DNA from: Lachnospiraceae bacterium
Lineage (GTDB): Bacteria; Bacillota; Clostridia; Lachnospirales; Lachnospiraceae
Direction: 5' to 3'
NCBI GenBank assembly: GCA_910574185.1
Contig: CAJSZQ010000003.1
Location: 165,797 to 229,796 of the forward strand
DNA length: 64,000 bases
Positions 18,095 through 27,324 of the stretch are shown piece by piece (position 1 is the first letter of the stretch; each line of letters opens with the position of its first letter). Both the position numbers and the translations under genes were made by a program. The notes under the pieces were generated by a model. The model ran no database searches. It was given only the letters and a program-made list of their open reading frames with translations, and was not told the origin of the DNA.

Positions 18095-18168
18095 AATCTT
18101 TTCCCCTTGTTTTATAAAATGTCTTCTTTCCAGCCCTCTTTCAAAGCAGAGCACAAAATAAATACTGC

Positions 18169-18204
18169 AAAAACGCTATGCAATGGGCGAGTCATTGCAT
18201 AGCG
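18169..18204 (-). terminator. Hairpin with U-run in the metF leader (possible attenuator)
   Basis: On the minus strand CGCTATGCAATG pairs perfectly with CATTGCATAGCG around a 7-nt loop and is followed by TTTTTGC. It lies after both metF promoters and 80 bp before the metF ATG, so it would terminate metF transcripts unless something prevents its folding. No known riboswitch was recognised upstream. Confidence 0.6.
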
Positions 18205-18223
18205 CAGTCGTATTCTTTTATTC

Positions 18224-18252
18224 AGTATAACATTATCAGATTCACCGGTCAA
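18224..18252 (-). promoter_or_regulatory. metF promoter P2
   Basis: On the minus strand TTGACC (18247-18252), 17-bp spacer, TATACT (18224-18229). The predicted start near 18217 lies just before the leader hairpin. Confidence 0.7.
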
Positions 18253-18314
18253 TTCGGAAATCCTATCTCGCCCTGTGTAGACATTGTTGCGTTACATCTC
18301 TCTTTCTATGGCTC

Positions 18315-18343
18315 AGTATACAGAGCTGTTAATTATTTGTCAA
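18315..18343 (-). promoter_or_regulatory. metF promoter P1
   Basis: On the minus strand a consensus TTGACA (18338-18343), 17-bp spacer, TATACT (18315-18320), giving a leader of about 210 nt. The rest of the 18345-18600 gap shows nothing further that I can name. Confidence 0.75.
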
Positions 18344-18684
18344 TCCAAAGCAATGCTTTTCGCAAAGTTTGTTACTTTATTCACATTCCTTATCCTTTCC
18401 CCGGCTTTTTTATATATATTATACAAAACCAGTGTGCCGACACATGAAAATCCATTCTGCGTCGACACCACCGCCTTTCGGGAATCATTTACAATCGCCG
18501 AAATCAGTTCTCATGCAGCATCCGAATAATAAGAATTACAATGATTTTATCAACACGCTTGTAGATTTAATTCTAAAAAACGTTGATTCTTAGGCTCACA
18601 CATTTGTTTATTTTGCCATATTTCTCTTCATTTTTTTCATGAAATATAGTAAAATAGTATAAAAACCAACCAGGAGGTAACAAA

Positions 18685-21600
18685 ATGTTTAAAAAGCTAT
18701 TCAGTCCTTTAAAAGTCAGAGGCATGGAACTGAAAAACAGAATTATTCTTCCGTCCATGGGAACCAAATTTGTAGGCAAGGCAAGCTATGTAACCCCGCA
18801 GCTCATTGATTATCATGTTGCTCGTACAAAAGGCGGATGCGGCCTGAATATGATTGAAGTATGCAGTGTACACACGCCCAGCGCGCCAAGAGGGTTCCTT
18901 TCTATCAGCGAAGACGAATACATACCGGGCCTTAAGAAACTAACGGACGCTATTCATGCTGAAGGCGGAAAGGCAGGCGTACAGCTCTGGCAGGGAAGCC
19001 TTGCTGTCATTTCAGACCAGACGGCACAGATGCTTGTCCCCAGCGATATGGCGCTCACACCGGAGATGCAGCTTCCCGGAATTACAAAGGAACAGATTGA
19101 AGAGATTATACAGTGCTATGGAAAAGCCGCTAAAAGGGCTGTAGAAGCCGGATTTGACTGTATTGAATTTCACTGCGCCCATACATATCTGCCCCATTCT
19201 TTCTTGTCTGCCGGCATCAACCACAGGACAGATGAGTACGGCGGCTCTTTGGAAAATCGTGCAAGATTTCCGCTACAGTGTATCCGGGCAATACGCGGGC
19301 AGATGCCGGAAGAAATGCCTCTCCTGATGAGAATTGACGCACAGGACGATTATCTCAAAGACGGTATGACCGTTACAGACACCATTGCATTTTGTAAGCT
19401 TTCTAAAGATGCGGGCGTGGATGTGCTGGATATATCAAGGGGAAATGTTTTAACCGCCGGTCTGAAATATGAAGTTCCTCCTATTGACATTCCCAACGCA
19501 TTTAATATTGAGAACGCGTCAAGAATCCGCAAAGAGACAGGTATGTTGACTATCGGCGTAGGACGGATTAATACGGCGGAACTTGCAGAACAGATACTTG
19601 AAGAGAATCAAGCCGATATGGTTGTTATGGGCCGGGCCCAGCTCGCCGACCCAGACTTCTGCAATAAAGCAAAGGCGGGACACACCAAGGATATTGATTA
19701 CTGTATCGGCTGTAATCAGGGATGCTATGACGGATTTGAGAATGTAGATTCTCCTTGCATTACCTGTCTTAGAAATCCAGCGGTAGGACGGGAAAAAGAA
19801 TGCATACTTACCCCGGCAGAAGAACCAAAAACCGTACTGATAGCAGGAGGCGGCATCGCAGGCCTTATGGCCGCTATTACGCTAAAAAAGAGAAACCATA
19901 ATCCGATTCTCTGCGAATCATCAGACATACTCGGCGGACAATTCCTGCTGGCTGGTGAAACTCCGAGAAAAGCCGAGATGAAAAAAGCTGTAATTTCTAT
20001 GGCGGAAAAAGCCAGACGACTTGGCGTAGATATCCGCATGAATACAAAGGTGACGCCGGAATTAATTATAGAATTACATCCGCATACAGTAATTAATGCA
20101 ACGGGTGCAAAACCGGTTGTACTGCCGGTTCCTGGAAATAACAGTTCTTTCATTGTACATTCCCATGATGTATTGAGAGGAACAGTCAACGTAACTGGAA
20201 ACGTCGTAATTATCGGCGGCGGTATGAGCGGAATGGGAACCGCAGAATATCTGGCGAAAAAAGGCGTAAAGGTAACTGTTCTGGAGGAGGGGGCAGATTT
20301 CTGCGCAGATATGGGCAGTATTAGAAAGATTTGTACAAAAGAAAGTATCCATGCAGCAGGCGTCAAACCAATTACCGGAGTAAAGGTAACTGAAATTAAA
20401 GAGCACACAGTGATAGGCCAAAAGGAAGACAACGTGGTAACATTCCCCTGCGACTATGTTGTTATGACCGGCGTGGCAAAAAGAGACGGAACCGCCCTTA
20501 AGAAAGCATGTTATGAACAACACATCGGATATTATGAAATCGGCGACGCAGGAATGGCGCGCCAAGCTATCAACGCTACCAGGGAGGCTTTTGACATTGC
20601 ACTAAGCTTTGACCGCCCTGGTGAACACGAATATGCTTCTAAACCGAAAAAGGTCGTTTTCGCCACCGGTGTCACCGGAACCATGGGTCAGGAGACAATG
20701 AAACAGTTACTTTCCAGAAATAACCGATTCCTTGTACGCGTTCTGGCAAGACCTTCTGAGAAGAATATAGCGCTTATGCAAAAATACACCTGTCCTTCAC
20801 TGGAAGTTATCTGGGGCGACATGGCGGATTATGACACAGTAAAACGCGGCGTCGACGGCGCAGATTACGTGCTTCATATCGGGGCTATGGTTTCTCCCGC
20901 AGCAGACCAGTATCCGGAACAAACTTTATATACCAATATTGGCTCTACATTAAATATTATTAAGGCAATCAAAGAACAGCCAGACCCAGACAAGGTTCAT
21001 TTCGCATATGTCGGAACTGTTGCGATGACCGGCGGCCGTACGGAACCGATTCATTGGGGAAGAGTGGGAGATCCGATTAATCCTTCCATTTTCGATTACT
21101 ATGCATTGTCAAAGGTATTTTCCGAACTGGCAGTATTTGAGTCAGGCTTAAAACACTGGGTGTCCGTTCGTCAGACCGGACAGCATCCGGTAGCCGAGGG
21201 AGCCGGCGAACAGCCGATTATTTTCCATCAGTCGCCGAACAATGTACTAGAGTGGAGCACTTCAATAGAATCCGGTATCTGTATGGCAAATATCTGCGAA
21301 GACTGGGTTCCGGAATCCTTCTGGAGAAAAGGATATAACTTAAGCAGCGGAGCCGGATACCGGCTGGCGCACTGGGAACTGATGGATATCAGCCTGGGCG
21401 CTTTCGGACTGGGATTAAAAGACTTATACGATTTGAATATGCTGGCTCCATACAATTTCCATGGACACTACTTTAGCGACAGTGACAAATTAGATGAAAT
21501 TCTCCACTTCCGGTGCATCCCGGCAGAACATTACTGGAACGGGGTGCGGGAAGAAATGCGCAGAATAGCAGCTAATCCGATGATTCGCGCTATGTTCCCA

Positions 21601-22149
21601 ACCGGTGAAGAGATGAAAGCTCAGAACATGGAGGTCGGTCATCTGCGGATGGGCTCTTACTGGATGTTCGAGAACAACGAAGAAAACTGGATTAAAGCAT
21701 TCTTTGGCTCCAGAGAAAAGCAAAAAGCAATAAAAACCTGGGAGGAATACGACCTGCATCACGCAAGCGAAGAAGTCACATATCTCAACCATGGTTATGA
21801 CGAATCAAAAGCTCTGGAAGAACTGACTCTGGAAGAACTGAAAAAAGCCGCAAGATTCCGCGGCGGAGATTGCCTGGCAGATGAAATACCGGATATCTAC
21901 ACTCCAATCAAATGGAAGTGCGCAGACGGTCATGAATTTATGATGTCAGTAAACGCCGTACTTCATGGCGGACACTGGTGTCCGGAATGTCTGTCCCATG
22001 AGTGGCAGTATGGACAAATCGCAAAAAAGAATCCCTTCTACGCCCAGGTATGGACTCCTATCCATGGCGAGGGAGACGACTATGTGATTCCGATGGAATT
22101 TAGCGGGTACGACGTCGCGAAAGAACTGAGGGAGAAATTAGGCTTGTAA
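18685..22149 (+). CDS. Fusion: BaiCD-type flavoenzyme + extended SDR + zinc ribbon (1154 aa)
   Basis: Three modules in one chain. Residues 1-640 follow the BaiCD/2,4-dienoyl-CoA reductase plan: an OYE-type FMN barrel beginning KLFSPLKVRGMELKNRIILP, an Fe-S cysteine cluster (CIGCNQGCYDGF...CITC), then FAD- and NAD-binding Rossmann halves (IAGGGIAGLMAA, VIIGGGMSGMGTAEYL). From about 655 an extended short-chain dehydrogenase/epimerase begins (ATGVTGTMGQ) with catalytic YYALSK. From about 1076 there is a zinc-ribbon-like end (WKCADGHEF...WCPEC) recalling DUF4379-type treble clefs. The reading frame is continuous, with AGGAGG at 18672 and ATG at 18685. It is monocistronic, convergent with the ATP-grasp operon. 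I infer enone reduction plus hydroxysteroid oxidoreduction on a steroid-like ring; the domain combination is one I do not know from any characterised enzyme. Confidence 0.8.
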   Translation: MFKKLFSPLKVRGMELKNRIILPSMGTKFVGKASYVTPQLIDYHVARTKGGCGLNMIEVCSVHTPSAPRGFLSISEDEYIPGLKKLTDAIHAEGGKAGVQLWQGSLAVISDQTAQMLVPSDMALTPEMQLPGITKEQIEEIIQCYGKAAKRAVEAGFDCIEFHCAHTYLPHSFLSAGINHRTDEYGGSLENRARFPLQCIRAIRGQMPEEMPLLMRIDAQDDYLKDGMTVTDTIAFCKLSKDAGVDVLDISRGNVLTAGLKYEVPPIDIPNAFNIENASRIRKETGMLTIGVGRINTAELAEQILEENQADMVVMGRAQLADPDFCNKAKAGHTKDIDYCIGCNQGCYDGFENVDSPCITCLRNPAVGREKECILTPAEEPKTVLIAGGGIAGLMAAITLKKRNHNPILCESSDILGGQFLLAGETPRKAEMKKAVISMAEKARRLGVDIRMNTKVTPELIIELHPHTVINATGAKPVVLPVPGNNSSFIVHSHDVLRGTVNVTGNVVIIGGGMSGMGTAEYLAKKGVKVTVLEEGADFCADMGSIRKICTKESIHAAGVKPITGVKVTEIKEHTVIGQKEDNVVTFPCDYVVMTGVAKRDGTALKKACYEQHIGYYEIGDAGMARQAINATREAFDIALSFDRPGEHEYASKPKKVVFATGVTGTMGQETMKQLLSRNNRFLVRVLARPSEKNIALMQKYTCPSLEVIWGDMADYDTVKRGVDGADYVLHIGAMVSPAADQYPEQTLYTNIGSTLNIIKAIKEQPDPDKVHFAYVGTVAMTGGRTEPIHWGRVGDPINPSIFDYYALSKVFSELAVFESGLKHWVSVRQTGQHPVAEGAGEQPIIFHQSPNNVLEWSTSIESGICMANICEDWVPESFWRKGYNLSSGAGYRLAHWELMDISLGAFGLGLKDLYDLNMLAPYNFHGHYFSDSDKLDEILHFRCIPAEHYWNGVREEMRRIAANPMIRAMFPTGEEMKAQNMEVGHLRMGSYWMFENNEENWIKAFFGSREKQKAIKTWEEYDLHHASEEVTYLNHGYDESKALEELTLEELKKAARFRGGDCLADEIPDIYTPIKWKCADGHEFMMSVNAVLHGGHWCPECLSHEWQYGQIAKKNPFYAQVWTPIHGEGDDYVIPMEFSGYDVAKELREKLGL

Positions 22150-22175
22150 GTTTTTGAAACCCGATTTCTAATTTC

Positions 22176-22224
22176 ATAGAGCTGCCGTTCACAGATAACT
22201 CTGTAAACAGCAGCTCTATTTATA
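22176..22224 (+). terminator. Terminator after the fusion gene
   Basis: ATAGAGCTGC (22176-22185) pairs with GCAGCTCTAT (22210-22219), with extra pairing inside (ACAGA...TCTGT), followed by TTATAT. It separates the convergent fusion gene and ATP-grasp operon; the remaining 120 bp show nothing else. Confidence 0.7.
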
Positions 22225-22343
22225 TCCTTTGCTATCACAATTTCTCAAAACCGTTTTCTACACAGAACAAAAATACGCTTCGCACACTTCCGCGTTATTA
22301 TATTTTTACCAGCGCGGCTTCGCATCCTCTGGGAAGGCTTTTA

Positions 22344-23420
22344 TCAGCTCTGCCCTTCTGTTTTATCAGACATATACTGCTCCGGGTCTCCATAATAGTC
22401 TAAAAGCATCGCTGCAAATCTGTCGCGAACACCATGCTTCGCCGGAGCCTGTACAATATTCATCCCTGGGTTGTGATTTCCCTCTATCAGCTCCAGACGT
22501 CCATCTGGCAGAATTGCCACATCCCAGCCCACCACTCTCAGACAGGGCAATTCCTGTGAAGCCTCTCTGCAAAGCTCAATGATTTCCTCCCAGTAAGGTA
22601 TCTGGGTTTCTCTGAACTTCACCCCGGTCATAGGATGCGTAACATAACAATTGGAATATTCATCCAGACCATCTGTGATAATCTTACCGTCTGCCGGATT
22701 AATCTCGCAGAAAATTCCGCCTCCATGAGCATTATCTACATGCAGTCCGTTATTCCCCACGCGCAGTCCGCCGCCAAATACCTCAAAACGTTCCCCGCAG
22801 CGAAAAGTAATTACCCTTAACGTGTTCAGCGACGAAGGGTGAAAAACGGCCAGTTCTTCACAGGATTCTACAAATTCTTCCGCCAGATATTTGCCCGCGC
22901 ATAAATGCTCAAAATATTCTTCCGGATGCTCCTTTTCCTCAAACTCTTCTACCGTCAGCCGATGAAATCCAATTCCCCAGCTGGAATACTGCGGCTTTAA
23001 CGCAATCGTATGATACTTATGTAAAAATTCGCAAAATTCCTCATAACTTGCTTCCGGCACATAGAGCCATCCTCTGTGAATAAAACGTGTGAAATTCTTT
23101 AAGAATGTCGCCTTACTTTTTAAATAGGGCTCCGACTCGTTATTATACGGTCTCATTAGCCGCGTTGCTTCTACATCAGTAAGGTACTTTTTCTGCTTTT
23201 CTGTATCCAGATTATAAAAACCAAAAATCATATATTCCGACTGAGAAACTCTTTTCTCTGGATTGTTTCTGCGAACTTTCAAATAATCATGAAACAACTT
23301 CCCTTTTCCAAATCCTTCCGGAAGCTTATCAACTCCTTTGATATAAGTCATAAATTTCTTCCTCAGTACCGGATAAGCTCTTATGTTCTTCACAAGATAA
23401 TTTTCAGTTAAAATACTCAT
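22344..23420 (-). CDS. Sugar-transfer-associated ATP-grasp protein (copy 4)
   Basis: A 358-residue ATP-grasp protein of the sugar-transfer-associated (ATPgrasp_ST) type. ATP-grasp enzymes activate a carboxylate as acyl phosphate and join it to an amine or thiol. The hallmark run is visible: LKPQYSSWGIG (ATP-binding lysine), SSLNTLRVITFRCG, GGLRVGNNGLHVDNAHGGGI, then VVGWDVAILPDGRLELIEGNHNPG, whose E and N bind magnesium. The N-terminal third is a variable helical region seen in all four copies here. It is the last gene of the nine-gene minus operon, 6 bp after copy 3. The amine and acid partners are unknown. Confidence 0.8.
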   Translation of the reverse strand: MSILTENYLVKNIRAYPVLRKKFMTYIKGVDKLPEGFGKGKLFHDYLKVRRNNPEKRVSQSEYMIFGFYNLDTEKQKKYLTDVEATRLMRPYNNESEPYLKSKATFLKNFTRFIHRGWLYVPEASYEEFCEFLHKYHTIALKPQYSSWGIGFHRLTVEEFEEKEHPEEYFEHLCAGKYLAEEFVESCEELAVFHPSSLNTLRVITFRCGERFEVFGGGLRVGNNGLHVDNAHGGGIFCEINPADGKIITDGLDEYSNCYVTHPMTGVKFRETQIPYWEEIIELCREASQELPCLRVVGWDVAILPDGRLELIEGNHNPGMNIVQAPAKHGVRDRFAAMLLDYYGDPEQYMSDKTEGQS

Positions 23421-23426
23421 TTTTTC

Positions 23427-24410
23427 TTATGTTACTCCTTCTAAACATTCCTTTATCAACGGATATTTTCCGATTTTATCAAGCTGAATAATATTGCCGC
23501 CCGGCCAGTGGCAATTGCCTTCTATCAGCTCCGGGCCTTTTGGCGTAACTGCAATATCCCAGCCCACATATCCTAACTCTGGCATACGCTCCATAGCTTT
23601 CATGGCGCACGCTATGACCTCTTTCCAGTATGGTACTGAAAAACCTGGCATATAGACAGACGAGCCTGGATGGTATTCATAGTCTTTTATTTCCGTATTA
23701 TTCCGCCCTGGTCCTGTAACAATACCGGTCTTCATATTCAACGGATACGCAATCCCTCCTGAGTGAAAATTATCTGCCGACGCACCTTTTGCTCCGCACT
23801 TTAGACAAGCGCCAATGAATCGTACCGCGCCTTTCCTATCTCTCGCAGCATTAACGCGCACAGAATTTACACAGTTACTAATTTTCTCCAGCTCTGCATG
23901 CTGTCTAATCACCTGCTCCGCCAGAAGCTTAGCAGTCTTACACTCATTGTACAAAGCCTCCCGCTCCTTTACATTGTCTGTGCACAATTTCTCAATCCCC
24001 CGTCCCATAATTCCCCGGTCCGGTTTGAGTATAAACATCTCATGACTGTCAAGAAATGCCGAGAACTCCGGATAAGAGACCTCTGGAACATAGATGCTTT
24101 CTCTGTGTAAAAATTCAGAAAAATATCGGTAGAACAAGCGCTTGTGGGACATGATTTGATTTTTTTCTTCAGTCATAAACTGGTTCAGCTTCCGATCCGC
24201 CATAGCTGACCGCCCAGAAGTCAGATACGTTTCACGCTCCTCATCATTCAGCTCATAAAAACGAAGCACAAAATAATTTTCTGGTGAAGCCTGATACCGG
24301 CAGCTGCAGCGCGCAGCATCCAGAACGTACGCGCCAGTGAAGCCGCCTCGCTGCCTTTTAAGCTCTCTCGCCATCTGATATATCTTTTTTCCAGCGCTCC
24401 ACCTTGACAT
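23427..24410 (-). CDS. Sugar-transfer-associated ATP-grasp protein (copy 3)
   Basis: A 327-residue protein of the same family. The core motifs are ILKPDRGIMGRGIEKL, CVNSVRVNAARD, NFHSGGIAYPLNMKTG and GYVGWDIAVTPKGPELIEGNCHWPG. The magnesium-binding Glu and Asn of the final motif are intact, so it should be active. Its start codon overlaps the stop of the opine-dehydrogenase-like gene, a sign of translational coupling and perhaps a shared substrate: the dehydrogenase would make an N-carboxyalkyl amino acid that this ligase then attaches. That link is inference. Confidence 0.8.
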   Translation of the reverse strand: MSRWSAGKKIYQMARELKRQRGGFTGAYVLDAARCSCRYQASPENYFVLRFYELNDEERETYLTSGRSAMADRKLNQFMTEEKNQIMSHKRLFYRYFSEFLHRESIYVPEVSYPEFSAFLDSHEMFILKPDRGIMGRGIEKLCTDNVKEREALYNECKTAKLLAEQVIRQHAELEKISNCVNSVRVNAARDRKGAVRFIGACLKCGAKGASADNFHSGGIAYPLNMKTGIVTGPGRNNTEIKDYEYHPGSSVYMPGFSVPYWKEVIACAMKAMERMPELGYVGWDIAVTPKGPELIEGNCHWPGGNIIQLDKIGKYPLIKECLEGVT

Positions 24411-25492
24411 TACTTTTCCCTGCTTTCCGCATCTTTCAGTATTCTGCGCACGTTCTCTTCTCCCAGACGCCGCAGTGTTCGGCCGTCCTTTCTGAAATCC
24501 AGCCCAAGGGCTGCAGATGCAAGCTCAATCAGCGACGTGCATACCGGAACCGGAATATCAAGTACCTTAGCCAGAGACTCCATAAGAACCAATCCCTGCG
24601 GCACATCCTCTGTAATATATCTGGAATTTACACTTTGAGGTCCTTTCGCTCTCTCAGGCATCGACGCATAATCAAAAAATACTTCTTTTGCATCCCGTTT
24701 TTCATCCAGGCTGTTTCTGAATTTGCATGCCTCGGCATAGGAAAGCCGCTCATATCCAAGGGCTTCTAATATATTCATTTTTTCATTGTCCAGGGCTTCC
24801 AAAAGCTTCCACACAGAAGGTGTAAATACTTCATGGTACATACAATAATCCCCATTCGCAGCCTCAATTCGTGGAATACTCATAATCGCGCCCACCGTAT
24901 GCACAATCATATTAGGATTATGCAGAGCCGCTTCCGCTACACTTTTCAGATATACAAAAGGCGTTCCAAGCCGGTCAAGCTTCTCAGCTGCCCAAGACTT
25001 TTCTCTGACTGGGTAAATCCCAATGGGATTACGTACATTGCGAAATCCTGCCTTAAACCGTCCGGGCGACGATATTCTCCCATCTATAAAATTACTCTCT
25101 GCCTCCGCCACAACAACGCCTTTTTTCAATCCCAGTCCCAGCGCATATGCCGTCGACAGATACCCCGGATTTATCAGAAGAATCTGTCCCTCTTCCAAAA
25201 ATGGAATCGCTCTCTTAAGCACATCTTCATGGAACCCTGTCTGGATACAAATTAGTACAATATCCTGTCCCCTGACTTCGCTGATATCTCTGGTCACACG
25301 ATGTATCCTGCCTGCACTCTCCCTGCCAAATTCATCGATTACCATCACACCGCCATTCTCCGTCAAATGGCGGAAATTATCATCATGCAGAGAATAAGAT
25401 GTCTTAATCAGCGTCACCTCATGACCTTTCACAGCATAATCTGCCGCCAGCGCACATCCGCTATTCCCTGCCCCTAAAACTGCAACCTTCAT
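24410..25492 (-). CDS. NAD/NADP octopine/nopaline dehydrogenase family protein
   Basis: A 360-residue opine-dehydrogenase-like enzyme. The N-terminal Rossmann fold starts with GAGNSGCALAADYAVKGHEVTLI. The C-terminal helical domain includes the catalytic-histidine region LHNPNMIVHTVGAI and the motif ITEDVPQGLVLMESLA. Family members condense the amino group of an amino acid with a 2-oxo acid and reduce the imine with NAD(P)H, giving opines. The gene overlaps the downstream ATP-grasp by one base and follows the TupA-type ATP-grasp by 12 bp. An opine enzyme embedded in a glycan cluster suggests an opine-modified surface polymer; some relatives instead reduce simple 2-keto acids. Confidence 0.78.
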   Translation of the reverse strand: MKVAVLGAGNSGCALAADYAVKGHEVTLIKTSYSLHDDNFRHLTENGGVMVIDEFGRESAGRIHRVTRDISEVRGQDIVLICIQTGFHEDVLKRAIPFLEEGQILLINPGYLSTAYALGLGLKKGVVVAEAESNFIDGRISSPGRFKAGFRNVRNPIGIYPVREKSWAAEKLDRLGTPFVYLKSVAEAALHNPNMIVHTVGAIMSIPRIEAANGDYCMYHEVFTPSVWKLLEALDNEKMNILEALGYERLSYAEACKFRNSLDEKRDAKEVFFDYASMPERAKGPQSVNSRYITEDVPQGLVLMESLAKVLDIPVPVCTSLIELASAALGLDFRKDGRTLRRLGEENVRRILKDAESREK

Positions 25493-25504
25493 ACTCTTAA
25501 GCTC

Positions 25505-26380
25505 CTACATCAGACTTCCAAAGAGCAAATCCGTCTCCGGAAGACGTTTATTATCCAGCGCCGCTGCCGGCGTAAAAGTCATTTCTCCAAACCGCACTCC
25601 CTGTTCCGTCAGATACAAATCCACACGTACAAAAGAAAATCCCTGGCTCAGCCTGTCGGCAATCTCAAACGCTTCCTCCAGACATTCCGGCTTAGGAATG
25701 GAAAAGTCCGCCGGCGCCTCTGCCGAATCTCGGTTAATCCGCATCAACCGAAATTCTCTGTCAAAAAAATAAAATTTCGGCCACCCTTCTTCACGTCCCA
25801 CACATAGCATCACGCAATAAGCTCTGCCATGAAAACAGTAAAATTTATAATCGTCAGGCGGAGCGCCTGTTTTGCCGCCTATATATTCTTCCACAATAAT
25901 TTTCTTCCCGACGCCTCTGTACTGTAGTTCAGAAAAATACGCCCAGAAAGGCTCCTGCCCCCATCTCTTTAGCTTTGCCTCCGACGCCTCCGTATCCAGC
26001 CCGCTTTTGGATTGGCAAATAATATTATACCCGCAGCCAAAGTTCCATTTCATCGCAAAACTCTGAGGCAGACTGTTCCAGTCAATCTGTTCAACTTCAT
26101 CATACGCCGCCAAAAGCTTATTCAGACAATGCTCCAGACCACAGCTTTTCACATAATCCCGCACGCGGTATTTATCCGCACACTGTCTCACTAAATCATT
26201 TGTCCCATAGTCTTCCAGCTTTAATTTCAAAATCTTTTCATTTAGAGTAAGCGGGTTCTTGAGATTTGGAAGACGTCCGAACTTCTTCAAGAATAAAAGC
26301 TCTGTATTCAGCCGGGGCGACAGATAAGAAAGTCCTATATAAAATGCCCTCGACGCCCTGCTGATTTTTTTCTTCTTCAC
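25505..26380 (-). CDS. TupA-type ATP-grasp protein
   Basis: A 291-residue protein of the ATPgrasp_TupA family, named for the teichuronopeptide synthesis protein TupA of alkaliphilic Bacillus. Typical features are PLTLNEKILKLKLEDYG, a DKYRVRDYVKS segment, the ATP-site region FAMKWNFGCGYN, PPDDYKFYCFHG and the metal-site end FVRVDLYLTEQGVRFGEMTFTPAA. Family members occur in capsule and teichuronic-type clusters and are thought to add amino acids or peptides to glycans. It overlaps the next upstream glycosyltransferase by 4 bp. Donor and acceptor are unknown. Confidence 0.8.
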   Translation of the reverse strand: MKKKKISRASRAFYIGLSYLSPRLNTELLFLKKFGRLPNLKNPLTLNEKILKLKLEDYGTNDLVRQCADKYRVRDYVKSCGLEHCLNKLLAAYDEVEQIDWNSLPQSFAMKWNFGCGYNIICQSKSGLDTEASEAKLKRWGQEPFWAYFSELQYRGVGKKIIVEEYIGGKTGAPPDDYKFYCFHGRAYCVMLCVGREEGWPKFYFFDREFRLMRINRDSAEAPADFSIPKPECLEEAFEIADRLSQGFSFVRVDLYLTEQGVRFGEMTFTPAAALDNKRLPETDLLFGSLM

Positions 26381-27258
26381 GCTTGTTCCTCCCCGCCTGA
26401 TTCAAGAATTAATTCTTCGGCCGCCGTAAGTGACTCCAATAGACATTCTATCACAAATTTCGACCGTCTGACAATGGATTTAAATTCCTGTTTGGAAGCC
26501 ACATACTGATAATGCAGTACAGAAATAGACGAGTCATAACGTATCACGCTTCCCTCCTGCCTGCACATCCACTCTAGAATCTCCATTTCATAATACATGT
26601 AAGTCTTCGGATAGAATGGCTCTGGGTGTGTATCCAGATATCTCTTTGCAAAAATCACACAGGAGCCATGCAACACCACGCCTTCTGCTGAAACGGAAGA
26701 ATCAATCTGCTGCTTTGCCCTTTCCCGCCGCTGCTTGCGCCTCCAGATTGCCGGACTGTTTTTCTCGCCGCTGCTTAAAAGAAGCAGAATCGGATTACTG
26801 CTGCGCTTAACATTCGCGCGCTTCTTACGCACTGATTCCAACGTACAGCCTTTAAGGCTTTTGGGACTCTGATGGATTCCTGAAAATACAGACACAATAT
26901 CCGGTCCCAGCACATCAAAGGGGTTCTCTCTGTAAATCTCCCCGATTCTTACCGCGAAATCCTTCTGTAAAATCTCCACATCATTATTCAGCACAACAAC
27001 AAAATCTGCTTTCAGATTCTCGCATACCCACCGGATGCCTAAGTTATTTCCTCTGGCAAATCCGGCGTTTTCCTGATTCAAAAGGACTGTAATATTATCT
27101 TCTCCGGCATATTCTTCCGCCAGAAGTTCACCTGTCCCATTTGGCGAGGCATTGTCCACAATCACGATATAATTACTTCCATTCAATGCCCGAATCCTTT
27201 CCACACAAGTCCTGGTCATCTCCGCAGCGCGGTAATGAAGTATCACAAATGCTGTCAT
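26377..27258 (-). CDS. GT2 glycosyltransferase (rhamnosyltransferase-like)
   Basis: A GT-A fold family-2 glycosyltransferase of about 293 residues. The N-terminal nucleotide-sugar site is AFVILHYR...IVIVDNASPNGTGELL and the metal-binding DXD-type motif is VVLNNDVEI. A basic insertion near residues 150-190 (RRKQRRERAKQQ) is unusual and may contact the membrane surface. The frame opens at 27300, but AGAGGAAAAC precedes the ATG at 27258. It is part of the operon, overlapping the TupA-type gene. It transfers one sugar of the surface polymer; donor not determinable. Confidence 0.82.
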   Translation of the reverse strand: MTAFVILHYRAAEMTRTCVERIRALNGSNYIVIVDNASPNGTGELLAEEYAGEDNITVLLNQENAGFARGNNLGIRWVCENLKADFVVVLNNDVEILQKDFAVRIGEIYRENPFDVLGPDIVSVFSGIHQSPKSLKGCTLESVRKKRANVKRSSNPILLLLSSGEKNSPAIWRRKQRRERAKQQIDSSVSAEGVVLHGSCVIFAKRYLDTHPEPFYPKTYMYYEMEILEWMCRQEGSVIRYDSSISVLHYQYVASKQEFKSIVRRSKFVIECLLESLTAAEELILESGGEEQA

Positions 27259-27324
27259 CTTTTGTTTTCCTCTCATTCTTTTACTAGTGTACCGTTCCAC
27301 ACTCTCCCGGCGAAATCAAACGGA

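Noticed and set aside
18100..18345. SAM or tetrahydrofolate riboswitch ahead of metF
   Set aside because: None of the conserved core sequences I know for these classes is present in the leader.
19725..20432. 235-codon minus-strand open frame within the fusion gene
   Set aside because: Antisense shadow of Rossmann-fold coding sequence; no ribosome site or family features.
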